From the NCBI GenBank assembly GCA_021787845.1, contig JAJYLH010000002.1:1-64000 (forward strand): 64,000 nucleotides of DNA. Direction: 5' to 3'. Each line of letters opens with the position of its first letter. The first letter of the stretch is position 1. Shown piece after piece: positions 1 to 9,765 of this stretch. The position numbers and the translations under genes are program-made. The notes under the pieces are model-generated. The model was not told where the DNA came from. It made no database searches and saw only the letters and a list, made by a program, of their open reading frames with translations. Source of the stretch: Myxococcales bacterium. GTDB lineage: Bacteria; Myxococcota; Myxococcia; Myxococcales; JAJYLH01.

Positions 1-99
1 GCGTCTCAATGACTTTCCACTCGTCGTTTGCGGCAGGTCCCATCGGCCGCAAGCGTACTCGCGCTCGCCTCCCGTGTCAAGTTTTAGGTTAACGCATAT

Positions 100-160
100 G
101 GGGGCTTGTCCCCCGCCGTTGGGGGCGACGTCAGCGTGCGGCGGGGGGCAAGCCCCCGCC
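100..160. repeat. Inverted pair of GC-rich palindromes
   Basis: A GGGGGCTTGTCCCCCGCC arm at 100-117 is matched by an inverted arm at 140-160 (GGCGGGGGGCAAGCCCCCGCC has the same core reversed). Each arm is itself a hairpin around CTTG/CAAG, so the element could fold as two hairpins or one long cruciform. It resembles REP/BIME-type intergenic elements. No second copy was seen in this window. Confidence 0.7.
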
Positions 161-335
161 CTACGGTTCTTGAAGTCCCTGCCTGCACCCGGACACTGGC
201 GTGTCCGGCTCCAACTCCAATTTCGATTCCCATTCGAAACAGCGCGGAGCCAGATTTCGTGGCTTGGCAGATCAGGTGGACCGTTGAAACGCTGCGAGCC
301 GTTCTCTGAAGCGGAGTGCGGGCATCTTCCGCGCG

Positions 336-363
336 TCCCTCGATTGCGCTCGGGACGAGCGGG
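336..363. repeat. Dispersed palindrome, TGAGC/GCTCA family
   Basis: The stretch reads TCCCTCGATTGCGCTCGGG followed by ACGAGCGGG. It matches units at 30149-30177 and inside the P-type ATPase gene at 36961-37222, where the form is CCCTCGACTGCGCTCGGGATGAGC. It is a single half-element here. Confidence 0.65.
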
Positions 364-486
364 CGGGCGATCCTTGGAAATCCCGACAGAGCCGCCCATC
401 GACTGCGTTCGCTCGTTCCTCGCTCACTTCGCTTAGCGCGGGCCGACGCCCGCAACCCAAGCTCGACCTTGGAGACGATCGGAATC

Positions 487-577
487 GTGGCACGGGCGTC
501 CTCGCCCGTGAAAGCCCAGTCGAACCCGCTGGCATGGCAGGTCCCCAAGCGCTCACGGGCGGGGACGCCCGTGCCAC
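487..577. repeat. 91-bp MITE-like inverted-repeat element, copy 1
   Basis: A 25-bp arm at 487-511 beginning GTGGCACGGGCG is repeated in inverted orientation at 553-577, around a 41-bp centre. Each arm is also a short hairpin (CACGGGCG/CGCCCGTG). A 90-bp copy with nearly identical arms lies at 42375-42464 inside a coding region. The size and terminal inverted arms are like a MITE or BIME. No transposase for it is visible. Confidence 0.8.
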
Positions 578-844
578 GAAGTCGTGCTACGTGGCGTCGA
601 GAATCTGCGCGCCGCGCGAGCCTTTCGAGGCTTAGTAGATCAGATGGGATGAAACAGAGATGGCGGCGCAACCTGAGATGGTTGGATCTCCCAGGTCCCG
701 GAAAGGCGTGGCACGGTCGGCGAATGGATTGTCTCGTTGGGTCGGTCGGGATGATGCAAGTATCACGACGTTGGCGCCGCTCCCTGACGGTCGCGGGACA
801 GGATCATTACTGGCCGGCGGCCGGAACCGGAGCCGCCGCCCGCC

Positions 845-907
845 GAGGACCGGGAACCGCCCGTCGAGGATCGGGAACCGCCCGCCGAGGATCCGGGACC
901 GCCCGCC
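845..907. repeat. Three 21-bp tandem units, minor locus
   Basis: Three units start at 845, 866 and 887, each containing GAGGATCGGGAACCGCCCG or a one- to two-base variant, with a degenerate fourth unit from 908. This is the reverse complement of the 21-bp unit in the larger array at 45949-46250, so the same satellite occurs at two loci 45 kb apart in opposite orientation. Confidence 0.85.
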
Positions 908-1034
908 GAGGGCGCGACGGACGCTGCCGGTCGGCCGCGAGGCGAGGCGCGTTGACGCACCGTGCCATTGAAATGGCGGGCCTTGCTCCCTATGTTGGCC
1001 GTTTCGCGTTCCTGTCGAACGCGCCGGAGGAGCG

Positions 1035-3002
1035 ATGGCGATTTCGAGAGAGGAGCAGGACGTCTTTCCACCGCCGAAGGCGTTCGCGGAGCGCGCGCGG
1101 CTGCATTCGCTCGAGGAATATCGCGCGATGCACGCGCGGTCGCTGAGCGATCCGGACGCCTTCTGGGCCGAGCAGGCGACGCGCATCGACTGGTTCGAGC
1201 CCTTCACGAAGGTCTCCGAGTGGAGCTTCGAGACCGCGGAAATCGGCTGGTTCCTCGGGGGCAAGACCAACGTCGCCACCAACTGCCTCGACCGCCACCT
1301 CGCCGGCCCGCGCAAGAACAAGGCGGCGCTGATTTGGGAGGGCGACTCGCCGCACGAGCGCAAGACGCTCACCTACCAGCAGCTCCACCGCGAGGTCAGC
1401 CGCTTCGCCAACGTGCTCAAGGCGCACGGCGTGAAGAAGGGCGACCGCGTCACCCTCTACCTCCCGATGGTGCTCGAATTGCCCATCGCGATGCTCGCCT
1501 GCGCGCGCATCGGCGCCGTGCACAGCGTCGTCTTCGGCGGCTTCTCCTCCGAGGCGCTGCGCGACCGCATCCTCGATTGCGGCTCGAAGGTCGTCGTCAC
1601 CGCCGACCACGCCCTGCGCGGCGGGAAGCTCATCCCGCTCAAGCGCAACACCGACGAGGCGCTCGCGAGCTGCCCAGAGGTCGAGCGGGTGATCGTCGTC
1701 CGGCGCGCCGCCAGCGAAGAAGCGCCCTGGCACCCGTCCCGCGACCGCTGGTGGGACGACGAGATGCGTTCCCCCGACATCGCCGACGAGTGCCCGCCGG
1801 AGCCGATGGATTCCGAGGACCCGCTCTTCATCCTCTACACCTCCGGCTCGACCGGCCGCCCCAAAGGGGTTCTGCACACCACCGCCGGGTATCTCATCTA
1901 CGCCGCGCTGACGCACGAGCTGGTCTTCGACCTGCGCGAGGAGGACACCTACTGGTGTACCGCCGACATCGGCTGGGTGACCGGGCATAGCTACATCGTC
2001 TACGGCCCGCTCGCGAACGGCGCGACGAGCGTGATGTTCGAAGGGGTCCCGCAGCACCCGGATTGGGGCCGCTTCTGGGATGTCGTCGACAAGCATCAGG
2101 TGACCGTCCTCTACACCGCGCCGACCGCCATCCGCGCCATCGCGCGCGAGGGCGATTCGCCGGTGCAGAAGCGGCGCCTCTCGTCGCTGCGGCTCCTCGG
2201 CACCGTCGGCGAGCCCATCAACCCGGAAGCCTGGCGCTGGTATCATCAGACGGTCGGCCATGGTCGGTGCCCCATCGTCGACACCTGGTGGCAGACGGAG
2301 ACCGGCGGCATTCTGATTACGCCGCTGCCGGGCGCGATGCCGCTCAAGCCGGGAAGCGCGACCTTGCCGTTCTTTGGCATCGAGCCGGTGATCGTCGACG
2401 CCGAGGGCAAGCCGCTCGAAGGTCCGACCGCGGGCCGCCTCTGTCTCAAGACCGCCTGGCCGGGCATCATGCGCGGCGTGTATGGCGATCCGGACCGCTT
2501 CCGCCAAACCTACTTCACGACCTTTCCCGGTCTCTACTTCACCGGTGATGGCGCCCGGCGCGACGCCGACGGGTACTACTGGATCACCGGCCGCATCGAC
2601 GATGTGATCAACGTGAGCGGCCATCGCCTCGGCACCGCGGAGATCGAAAGCGCGCTCGTGGCCCACGGAGCGGTCGCCGAGGCGGCGGTGGTCGGCTTCC
2701 CGCACGACATCAAGGGGCAGGGCATCTACGCCTATGTCACCGTCAATCAGGGCGTGACGACCAACGACGACTTGAAGCGCGAGCTCATCAACCTGGTGCG
2801 CAAGACCATCGGATCGCACGCGAGCCCGGACGTCATCCATTGGGCGCCGGCGCTGCCGAAGACCCGGTCGGGAAAGATCATGCGCCGCATCCTGCGCAAG
2901 ATCGCAGCGAGCGAGTTCGAGGCGCTGGGCGATACCTCGACCCTCGCGGACCCGTCGGTGGTCCAGACCCTCATCGCCGACAAGAAGGCGTTCCACTCGT
3001 GA
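1035..3002 (+). CDS. acsA: Acetyl-CoA synthetase (AMP-forming)
   Basis: This cytoplasmic enzyme activates acetate to acetyl-CoA through acetyl-adenylate. The 655 residues match the usual bacterial length of about 650. The ANL-superfamily phosphate-binding loop [11 protein letters not shown] lies at about residues 268-278. The adenylate-binding [10 protein letters not shown] is at about 415-424. The conserved C-terminal [11 protein letters not shown] has its lysine near residue 616, which in well-studied homologues is inactivated by acetylation. The ATG at 1035 has GGAGG six bases upstream. The stop overlaps the GTG start of the next gene (GTGA), so the two are probably translationally coupled. 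Assignment to acetyl- rather than propionyl-CoA synthetase rests on overall similarity. Confidence 0.96.
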   Translation: MAISREEQDVFPPPKAFAERARLHSLEEYRAMHARSLSDPDAFWAEQATRIDWFEPFTKVSEWSFETAEIGWFLGGKTNVATNCLDRHLAGPRKNKAALIWEGDSPHERKTLTYQQLHREVSRFANVLKAHGVKKGDRVTLYLPMVLELPIAMLACARIGAVHSVVFGGFSSEALRDRILDCGSKVVVTADHALRGGKLIPLKRNTDEALASCPEVERVIVVRRAASEEAPWHPSRDRWWDDEMRSPDIADECPPEPMDSEDPLFILYTSGSTGRPKGVLHTTAGYLIYAALTHELVFDLREEDTYWCTADIGWVTGHSYIVYGPLANGATSVMFEGVPQHPDWGRFWDVVDKHQVTVLYTAPTAIRAIAREGDSPVQKRRLSSLRLLGTVGEPINPEAWRWYHQTVGHGRCPIVDTWWQTETGGILITPLPGAMPLKPGSATLPFFGIEPVIVDAEGKPLEGPTAGRLCLKTAWPGIMRGVYGDPDRFRQTYFTTFPGLYFTGDGARRDADGYYWITGRIDDVINVSGHRLGTAEIESALVAHGAVAEAAVVGFPHDIKGQGIYAYVTVNQGVTTNDDLKRELINLVRKTIGSHASPDVIHWAPALPKTRSGKIMRRILRKIAASEFEALGDTSTLADPSVVQTLIADKKAFHS

Positions 3003-3514
3003 GCATCCGCACCCCGCGCGAGCGCGCCCGCAAGGCATGGAAGTCCTGGGCGACCGAAGTCGGGCTCGCCGTCGTCGTCCTCGCGGGCTTCCACTTCTGG
3101 CAGACCCGCCACGCGGTGAGCGGGGCCGCGCCGGCGCTCGATGCGCTGTCCCTCGACGGCGAGCGCGTGTCGCTCCAGAGCCTCGCGGCGAAAGGGCCAG
3201 TGCTGGTCGACTTCTGGGCGACCTGGTGCAGCGTCTGCAAGGCGGAAGAGGGGAACATCGCGGCCGTCGCCAAGGATCATCAGGTCGTCGCCGTCGCGAC
3301 CAACTCCGGCAACACCGTCCGCGCCTATGCCCAGGCACATCACATGACGATGCCCGTCGTCGAAGACCCCGGCGGCGCCCTCGCTCGCGCCTGGGGCGTC
3401 AACGCCTTCCCGACGAGCTTCATCATCGGCCGCGACGGACGGGTCCGCTTCGTCGAGGTCGGTTACACCACCGAGATCGGACTCCTCGCCAGACTGTGGT
3501 GGGCCGGGAGGTAG
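2999..3514 (+). CDS. Membrane-anchored thioredoxin-like (TlpA/DsbE type) protein
   Basis: The 171-residue protein starts with a basic segment and one hydrophobic helix (about residues 20-35) that probably anchors it facing the periplasm. A thioredoxin fold follows, with [10 protein letters not shown] giving the redox-active CxxC (CSVC) and [10 protein letters not shown] giving the cis-proline loop. Such proteins reduce or transfer disulfides, for example in cytochrome c maturation. No cytochrome gene is adjacent, so the substrate is unknown. The GTG start overlaps the acs stop by four bases, which fixes the start better than the longer upstream reading frame does. The pairing with acs has no obvious functional reason. 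Confidence 0.85.
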   Translation: MSIRTPRERARKAWKSWATEVGLAVVVLAGFHFWQTRHAVSGAAPALDALSLDGERVSLQSLAAKGPVLVDFWATWCSVCKAEEGNIAAVAKDHQVVAVATNSGNTVRAYAQAHHMTMPVVEDPGGALARAWGVNAFPTSFIIGRDGRVRFVEVGYTTEIGLLARLWWAGR

Positions 3515-3606
3515 GAGACAAGCCGGGTTGCGAGAGCCAGATTTCACGTCGGGCTACCCGGGCAGCAGCGGCAATCGCCGGACCCGAGCGCGTCCGGCTC
3601 GTACCG

Positions 3607-3907
3607 TCACGACTGCGCCTGCGAGAAGGTCGCTGCCTTCGAGATGACGCGCACGACCCCGGCAGGCTGGCCCTTCGGCCGCAGGCGCACGACCGACGGA
3701 TCGCGCGTGCCAGCGAGCGCGAGGAGCGCATGAAAGTCGGCATCGAGCGTGACCACGATGCACCCGTCCGAGTGGGCTCGCGCGAGCAACTGCTCGTCTG
3801 AAGCGGCCGCCAGGCCGAGCTCACCAGCGTGAAACGGCATCGATCCCGGCTGCTCGAAGGAGGCTCGCGGCCGAACGCGGTAGCCCTTGGTCGATGAGGA
3901 GCTTCAC
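3607..3907 (-). pseudogene. DUF5615 (PIN-like) toxin with a frameshift
   Basis: From a GTG at 3907 the frame reads VKLLIDQGLPRSAASLL and then RAAGIDAV before a premature stop. The rest of the family profile (HAGELGLAAASDEQLLARA, then IVVTLDADFHALLAL) continues in the next frame from about 3832. Deleting one A from the run at 3832-3834 restores a complete protein of about 100 residues with the expected acidic PIN-like residues. The GTG overlaps the stop of the DUF433 antitoxin remnant by four bases, as in intact DUF433/DUF5615 pairs. Decay fits the truncated partner, but a single-base sequencing error cannot be excluded. Confidence 0.75.
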
Positions 3908-4065
3908 GATGCGGCCGGAAGGTCGAGCACGCGATCATCGGCCGCGCAGGCGGTATACTGGAGCGCCTGCCGGATGCCCTCGTCCTCCAGCTCCGGGTAC
4001 TCGCGCCGCAGCTCACCGCGGTCTGGATAAGTCGCCACCGCATCGAGCACCCGGCGCACCGTGAT
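3904..4065 (-). pseudogene. 5'-truncated DUF433 antitoxin
   Basis: Fifty-three codons read ITVRRVLDAVATYPDRGELR and continue with an EYPELEDEGIRQALQYTA block, the conserved second half of DUF433 antitoxins. The first half of the family (the GxPxIxGTRI segment) is absent, because the frame runs within 7 bases of the end of the dsrE-like gene. No start codon or ribosome site is available. It is the broken antitoxin partner of the DUF5615 gene downstream. Confidence 0.75.
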
Positions 4066-4071
4066 GCGCGG

Positions 4072-4548
4072 TCAGGTGAAGATGATCTGCGCGCCTTCGG
4101 CCATGTCGTAGAAGTCGCCAGCGGTGATCACCTCCGCGACCTCGGGCACCAGGTCCTTCTTCTCGCGCTTGAACATCCTCATCGCGAGCTCGCAGGCGTA
4201 CAGCTTGGCGCCGGACTCGTCGAGAATTTTCAGCATCTCGCGCGGGCCGGGGAGGTCGATCTCCGCCATCTGCTTGGTCATCTTCTTGCCCGCGAACGCC
4301 TCCATCCCGGGCAGTCCCATCAGCATCGTCGGCATCGGGCTCGACGCGTTGCCGACCATGTTGACGTGCAGGTGGTCGACCTTCTCCTCGGTCACCACGT
4401 CGAGGCCCCAGAAGGTAAAGAACACGAACGCCTCGATGTCCGCCTGCCGCGCGGCGTTCGCCAGAATCAGCGCCGGATACGCCTCGTCCAGCCCGCCGTG
4501 CGAGCAGATGATGGCCACCTTGCGCGGTTGCTCTGCGATGTTTGCCAT
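4072..4548 (-). CDS. DsrE/DsrF-family sulfur-carrier protein
   Basis: This 158-residue cytoplasmic protein starts MANIAEQPRKVAIICSHGGL and contains the small Rossmann-like DsrE fold (ANAARQ, then FVFFTFWGLDVV). A single cysteine in GAKLYACELAMRMF is the likely persulfide-carrying residue of this DsrE2-like group. Relatives relay sulfane sulfur between sulfide oxidation enzymes and TusA/DsrC-type carriers. An AGGAG lies seven bases before the ATG. It is the last intact gene of the minus-strand operon after the SQR-like flavoprotein and the DUF1641-TusE fusion, which supports a role in sulfur trafficking. The exact partner is inferred. Confidence 0.85.
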   Translation of the reverse strand: MANIAEQPRKVAIICSHGGLDEAYPALILANAARQADIEAFVFFTFWGLDVVTEEKVDHLHVNMVGNASSPMPTMLMGLPGMEAFAGKKMTKQMAEIDLPGPREMLKILDESGAKLYACELAMRMFKREKKDLVPEVAEVITAGDFYDMAEGAQIIFT

Positions 4549-4577
4549 GGTTCGGCTCCTTTGTCGTTACGCCTCGG

Positions 4578-5522
4578 CTAGAGGCACCCGGCCGGCTTGG
4601 GCAGCCCCGCGATCTTGGCGATGGTCCGGCCGGGCGCCTTGGGGAAGAGCGAGTAGAGATCCTTGGTCGACACGCCCGCACCCTGGGTGATGCGGCGGAT
4701 GTTCGGCGAGGCCTTCGTCTCGGCGAAGTCCTTGCGCGCGAAATCGATGACCACCCAGTGCGCGTCGGTCAGCGTCACGCCCTGGGTCGCGCTCAGGGTC
4801 TCCGCCAGCGTCTTGGTCCACTGCGCGGAATCGGCGAGGTGCCCGTCGGCGGTGAACGAGATGCCGTCGATGACCGTCGTCGCGGGTGCGGGCTTGGCCG
4901 GCGCGGCACAGGCGGGCGCGGGAAGTTGCTTGGGCGCGGGCCGCTCGATGCCGAGGTTCTTCTTGCGCGGTCCGAGCGCCGCCGCGAGCTTCTCCTTCTG
5001 CGTGCCAGAGCGCCCCTGCTTGTCCGCCAGAGCGCCCGCCCCTTTCCCGACCCGCTTCAAAAGCTCCATCATCACGGCCATGCCGCGCTGCACGTCGCCG
5101 TCGCGGGTCGCCCGCACCATGCCCACGAGACCGAGCGGCTTGGTCGTGTCGGCCTGCGCCAAGACGCCCGACATCTCGCCCGCGACCGAAAGCACCTCCG
5201 GTTGCGTCAGCGCGCGCACCGTGTCGAGAATCGAAGTCACCGCCTCGCCGAGCTGGCGCACGTCCTCGGTCGAATAAGTCTCCACGATGCGCGAGCCGAT
5301 CTTCACGAGCTCCCGGCCGAAGGCGAAGTAGCCCTTCTTCTCCAGAGCGTCGAGCCGCGCGGTCGCGCTCGCCATCACCTCCTTGGAGACCGGCAAGAGC
5401 AGATCGTCGATCAGCTCCTGCTGCTTCTTCTGCTGCTCGACCAGGCGGTCCATCTGCCCGGCGATCGCCTCGAGCTGCGTCAGCACTTGCGTCAAGCGCG
5501 GGTCGAATCCGTTGGCTTCCAT
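4578..5522 (-). CDS. DUF1641-TusE/DsrC fusion protein
   Basis: The 314 residues split into an N-terminal coiled coil (about 8-45), a DUF1641 helical domain (about 50-150), an Ala/Pro linker (about 175-215) and a C-terminal DsrC/TusE domain (about 218-314). The last domain shows SLFPKAPGRTIAKIAGLPKP and ends GCL, giving the penultimate catalytic cysteine (residue 313). The second DsrC cysteine, ten residues earlier in true DsrC, is isoleucine here, so the tail is TusE-like. DUF1641 proteins usually sit beside SQR-like flavoproteins, as here. The ATG at 5522 is chosen because GGAGG lies five bases upstream. An alternative ATG at 5552 overlaps the upstream stop. Confidence 0.85.
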   Translation of the reverse strand: MEANGFDPRLTQVLTQLEAIAGQMDRLVEQQKKQQELIDDLLLPVSKEVMASATARLDALEKKGYFAFGRELVKIGSRIVETYSTEDVRQLGEAVTSILDTVRALTQPEVLSVAGEMSGVLAQADTTKPLGLVGMVRATRDGDVQRGMAVMMELLKRVGKGAGALADKQGRSGTQKEKLAAALGPRKKNLGIERPAPKQLPAPACAAPAKPAPATTVIDGISFTADGHLADSAQWTKTLAETLSATQGVTLTDAHWVVIDFARKDFAETKASPNIRRITQGAGVSTKDLYSLFPKAPGRTIAKIAGLPKPAGCL

Positions 5523-5542
5523 CGATGCCTCCAAAGTCTCTG

Positions 5543-6769
5543 TCACGCCCATTTGCCGGCCCAGAGCATCCGATGATCGAGCGGGAGCTCCTTGCCCGGG
5601 ACCAGCGCGTTCCAGTAGAGCCACTTGAACGCGAGCTTGCCCCAATGGTTCGCCTCGCTCTCTTCGAGCAGCGTGAACGGACCGATGCTCGGTAGCGGGA
5701 ACCGCCCCGGCAAGGGCTCGGTCTCGTAGTTGAAGTCGATGAGCATGCCTTTGCCGTGCCCGGTCTCGATGAAGCAGTTCGCATGCCCGTCGAAGCCCGG
5801 GTCGAGCGGCCGGCCGCCAATGAAGCGCAGGACGTTCTCGAAGAGCACGTCGCCCTCGAAGTGCGCGACCGAACCGGCTTTCGACGAGGGCAGGTCCGTC
5901 GCGTCGCCGATGACGAAGATGTTCGGATGCGCCTTCGACTGGAGCGTGTTGCGGTCGGTCGGCACCCAGCCGTTCTGATCTCCGAGCTCCGAGCGCGCGA
6001 TCACCTCCGACCCGCCGTGGAGCGGAATCGAGACCAGAAGATCGTAGGGCACCTCGCGGCCGTCGTAGCCTTTGATCACTTGCCGCTCGCCGTCGACCTC
6101 GGCCAGGTTGAAGTCGCCGACGACCTGGATGCTGCGCCTCGCGAGCTGATCGCCCAGCGCCGCCGAGGCCCGCGGCTTGGTGAACGCGCCCTCGAGCGGC
6201 GTCGCGTAGGTGATTTCCACCTTGTCGCGCATCCCGCGGTCCTGGAAGAAGGCGTCCGCGAGGAACAGGAACTCGAGGGGCGCGACCGGGCACTTGATGG
6301 GCATCTCGGCGACGTTCAGGACGAGCCGGCCGCCGGCAAAGGTGCAGAAGGCGTCCCGGAGGGCGCGCGCGCCGTCGAGGGTGTAGAAGTCGAACGCGGT
6401 CTTACGCCAACCGGCACCGGTCAAGCCCGGCGTCTGCTCCGGCAGGATGCGGCTGCCCGTCGCGACGATCAGAAGGTCGTAGGGCAGCTCGGTGCCGTCG
6501 CCCAGGCGCACGACCTGACGGTCGGTCACCACCCGGTCGATTTCCGTCAGCCGCACGTCGACCCGCGGGTCGAACAGCGGCCGGCGCGGGCGCGTCAGCT
6601 CCTCCTCCCGGTAGAGCCAGAACGGCAGGAACAAGAGCCCCGGCTGGTAGACGTGGACGTCGTTCCGATCGAGCACCGTGATGCTCCAGTCGGCCGCCAG
6701 CGCTCGCGCCAGCTTGTTCGCCATCATCGTTCCGGCCGTGCCCGCGCCCAGGATCACCAGATGTTTCAT
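5543..6769 (-). CDS. Sulfide:quinone oxidoreductase-like flavoprotein
   Basis: The 408-residue FAD-dependent pyridine-nucleotide-disulfide-family enzyme has an N-terminal dinucleotide loop (GAGTAG, residues 8-13), a second loop LIVATGSRI (about 100-108) and the C-terminal FAD contact FVIGDATDLP (about 285-294). Cys160 in MPIKCPVAP and Cys332 in ANCFIETG occupy the places of the redox-active cysteine pair of sulfide:quinone reductases. Known relatives oxidise sulfide or sulfane sulfur and pass electrons to quinone at the membrane. It leads the operon and is divergent from the sigma-54 activator at 7041, which is its likely regulator. Substrate specificity is inferred. Confidence 0.85.
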   Translation of the reverse strand: MKHLVILGAGTAGTMMANKLARALAADWSITVLDRNDVHVYQPGLLFLPFWLYREEELTRPRRPLFDPRVDVRLTEIDRVVTDRQVVRLGDGTELPYDLLIVATGSRILPEQTPGLTGAGWRKTAFDFYTLDGARALRDAFCTFAGGRLVLNVAEMPIKCPVAPLEFLFLADAFFQDRGMRDKVEITYATPLEGAFTKPRASAALGDQLARRSIQVVGDFNLAEVDGERQVIKGYDGREVPYDLLVSIPLHGGSEVIARSELGDQNGWVPTDRNTLQSKAHPNIFVIGDATDLPSSKAGSVAHFEGDVLFENVLRFIGGRPLDPGFDGHANCFIETGHGKGMLIDFNYETEPLPGRFPLPSIGPFTLLEESEANHWGKLAFKWLYWNALVPGKELPLDHRMLWAGKWA

Positions 6770-7040
6770 CGCGTTCACCTCATCCAGGCAGCCCGACGCT
6801 CGGTGCCGTCGCCTCGCCGCCCTCGGGACCCCCCACCTGCATCGCTCGAGCCAGGCGCGGGCGCGCTGGAGCGACCGCGATTTCGTGAGCCAGGTGAAGC
6901 GCCCATCGCGTCGGGCACGCGAGGCCCGAGGGTGCATGCGAGGGATCGGCCGCCGAGGGCGACGGTTCCGTTGCGTTGCGATTCGTTCCAGAGTGTTGTC
7001 GCGTGGCGTTGCACGATGTTGCGTGCTAAGGAGGGTCGCC
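6770..7040. promoter_or_regulatory. Divergent control region between SQR operon and sigma-54 activator
   Basis: This 271-bp intergenic region must hold both promoters. Four GTTGC copies (6970, 6975, 7008, 7018) cluster just upstream of the activator gene and could be part of an activator-binding site. I looked for a -24/-12 sigma-54 promoter (TGGC and TTGC with correct spacing) on the minus strand and found none with both elements intact. Confidence 0.35.
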
Positions 7041-8837
<1,797 letters not shown>

Positions 8838-8939
8838 GGGCAGGATGGCGCGCGACCGTCAGCCGGCGGGCGCCGAGCGCGAATCCGCCCGGCGCGAGCG
8901 GGCTCACAATCGGCGGTAGAAGGTGTTGCGGAGGCTCAC

Positions 8940-9320
8940 ATGGCTCGCATCGGGATGGCGCTGAAGCGAAACAACCTCGACTCGCAGCTCTCCGACCACT
9001 TCGGAAAGGCGAAGTGGCTGCTCGCGTGGGAGGACGACCAGCATCACGAGTTCATCCGGAACGAAGGGCTGAACGGCCGCTGGGTAGCAGAAGCGCTGGC
9101 GCAGGCCGGATGCCAGGTGGTGGCGCTGAACGACGCCGGGCCGGGTGCCATCCTGCACCTCAAGGCATCGGGAATGCGGCTGGTCGAGGCGCCGGCCGAG
9201 CTCACCGCCCGCGAGGTCGCGCGGCGCGCGGCAAGGGGCGAGCTGCCGGAATGGAGCGAGAGCGCTCACGCCAGGCACGAAGGCCACCAGCACCTCCATC
9301 ACGACCACGGCGAGCGCTAG
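8940..9320 (+). CDS. NifX/NafY-family (dinitrogenase cofactor-binding domain) protein
   Basis: This 126-residue protein begins MARIGMALKRNNLDSQLSDH, typical of the NifX/NifB C-terminal fold, and includes GAILHLKASGMRLVEAP. The C-terminal tail is histidine-rich (seven His in HARHEGHQHLHHDHGER) and could bind a metal. Family members carry Fe-S or iron-molybdenum precursors. Outside nitrogen fixers many are of unknown function. No nif genes are in view. It lies 102 bp after the sigma-54 activator and has GGAGG five bases before its ATG, so it may belong to the same sulfur/metal regulon. Confidence 0.85.
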   Translation: MARIGMALKRNNLDSQLSDHFGKAKWLLAWEDDQHHEFIRNEGLNGRWVAEALAQAGCQVVALNDAGPGAILHLKASGMRLVEAPAELTAREVARRAARGELPEWSESAHARHEGHQHLHHDHGER

Positions 9321-9765
9321 GGCCGCACCTGCCGCCGAACCTGACATCGGACCGATCCGACGGATCCGACCGATCGGTCCGAGGTCGCGCAGCTTGTTGA
9401 AGCCGCTCGAGTAGCGTCATACGCCCTGCGTCAGCGCTCCAGGTAGGCGCCGATGTCGGGCGGCGTGGTGCGCGCGCCGATTCTCCGCCGTCGGCCAGCG
9501 AGCGTGCCGGCCGAAATCCTCCGCTTCCCCGGTGCGCGACGCCGTGTTCCCCGGCGTCCTGCGAGGCGCCGGGAACCAAACCGTGGCCCGCTTGTCCTGG
9601 TGAGACGAAGCGCGCCCGCACGGGGGGGGGCGCTTCCCCTTCCGCCGACCGGCGGAAGCGGTCGCGCTCGATTGTCGAAACGACGGTCAGACTTCGGCAG
9701 GGCATTCCCGTCGCCCCACACCATGCGTTCGGCGTCCTTGCCGATCGCGACAGGAAGGAAACGCG
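9321..9765. other. 445-bp intergenic region
   Basis: It contains a GACCGATCGGTC-family palindrome at 9348-9382 and otherwise GC-rich DNA without a convincing gene or promoter. A short CCGCCGACCGGCGG hairpin lies near 9643-9656. Confidence 0.6.
9348..9382. repeat. GACCGATCGGTC-family palindrome, copy 1
   Basis: This copy has two overlapping palindromic units, CGGACCGATCCG and CCGACCGATCGGTCCG, separated by ACGGAT. Related units occur at 16508-16524, 38636-38680, 42536-42572 and 51991-52029. Confidence 0.8.

Larger units (their letters stand above)
1..1034. other. Repeat-rich region with no convincing gene
   Basis: No reading frame here resembles a known protein, and all six frames are open only because the DNA is GC-rich. 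The stretch holds at least four kinds of short repeat, annotated separately: an inverted pair at 100-160, a TGAGC-type palindrome near 336-363, a 91-bp inverted-repeat element at 487-577 and three 21-bp tandem units at 845-907. The acs ribosome binding site (GGAGGAGC) closes the region. No promoter for acs could be read with confidence. Confidence 0.7.

Noticed and set aside
6770-7040. A -24/-12 sigma-54 promoter for the SQR operon
   Set aside because: Several TGG or TTGC fragments occur, but none has both elements at the required spacing.
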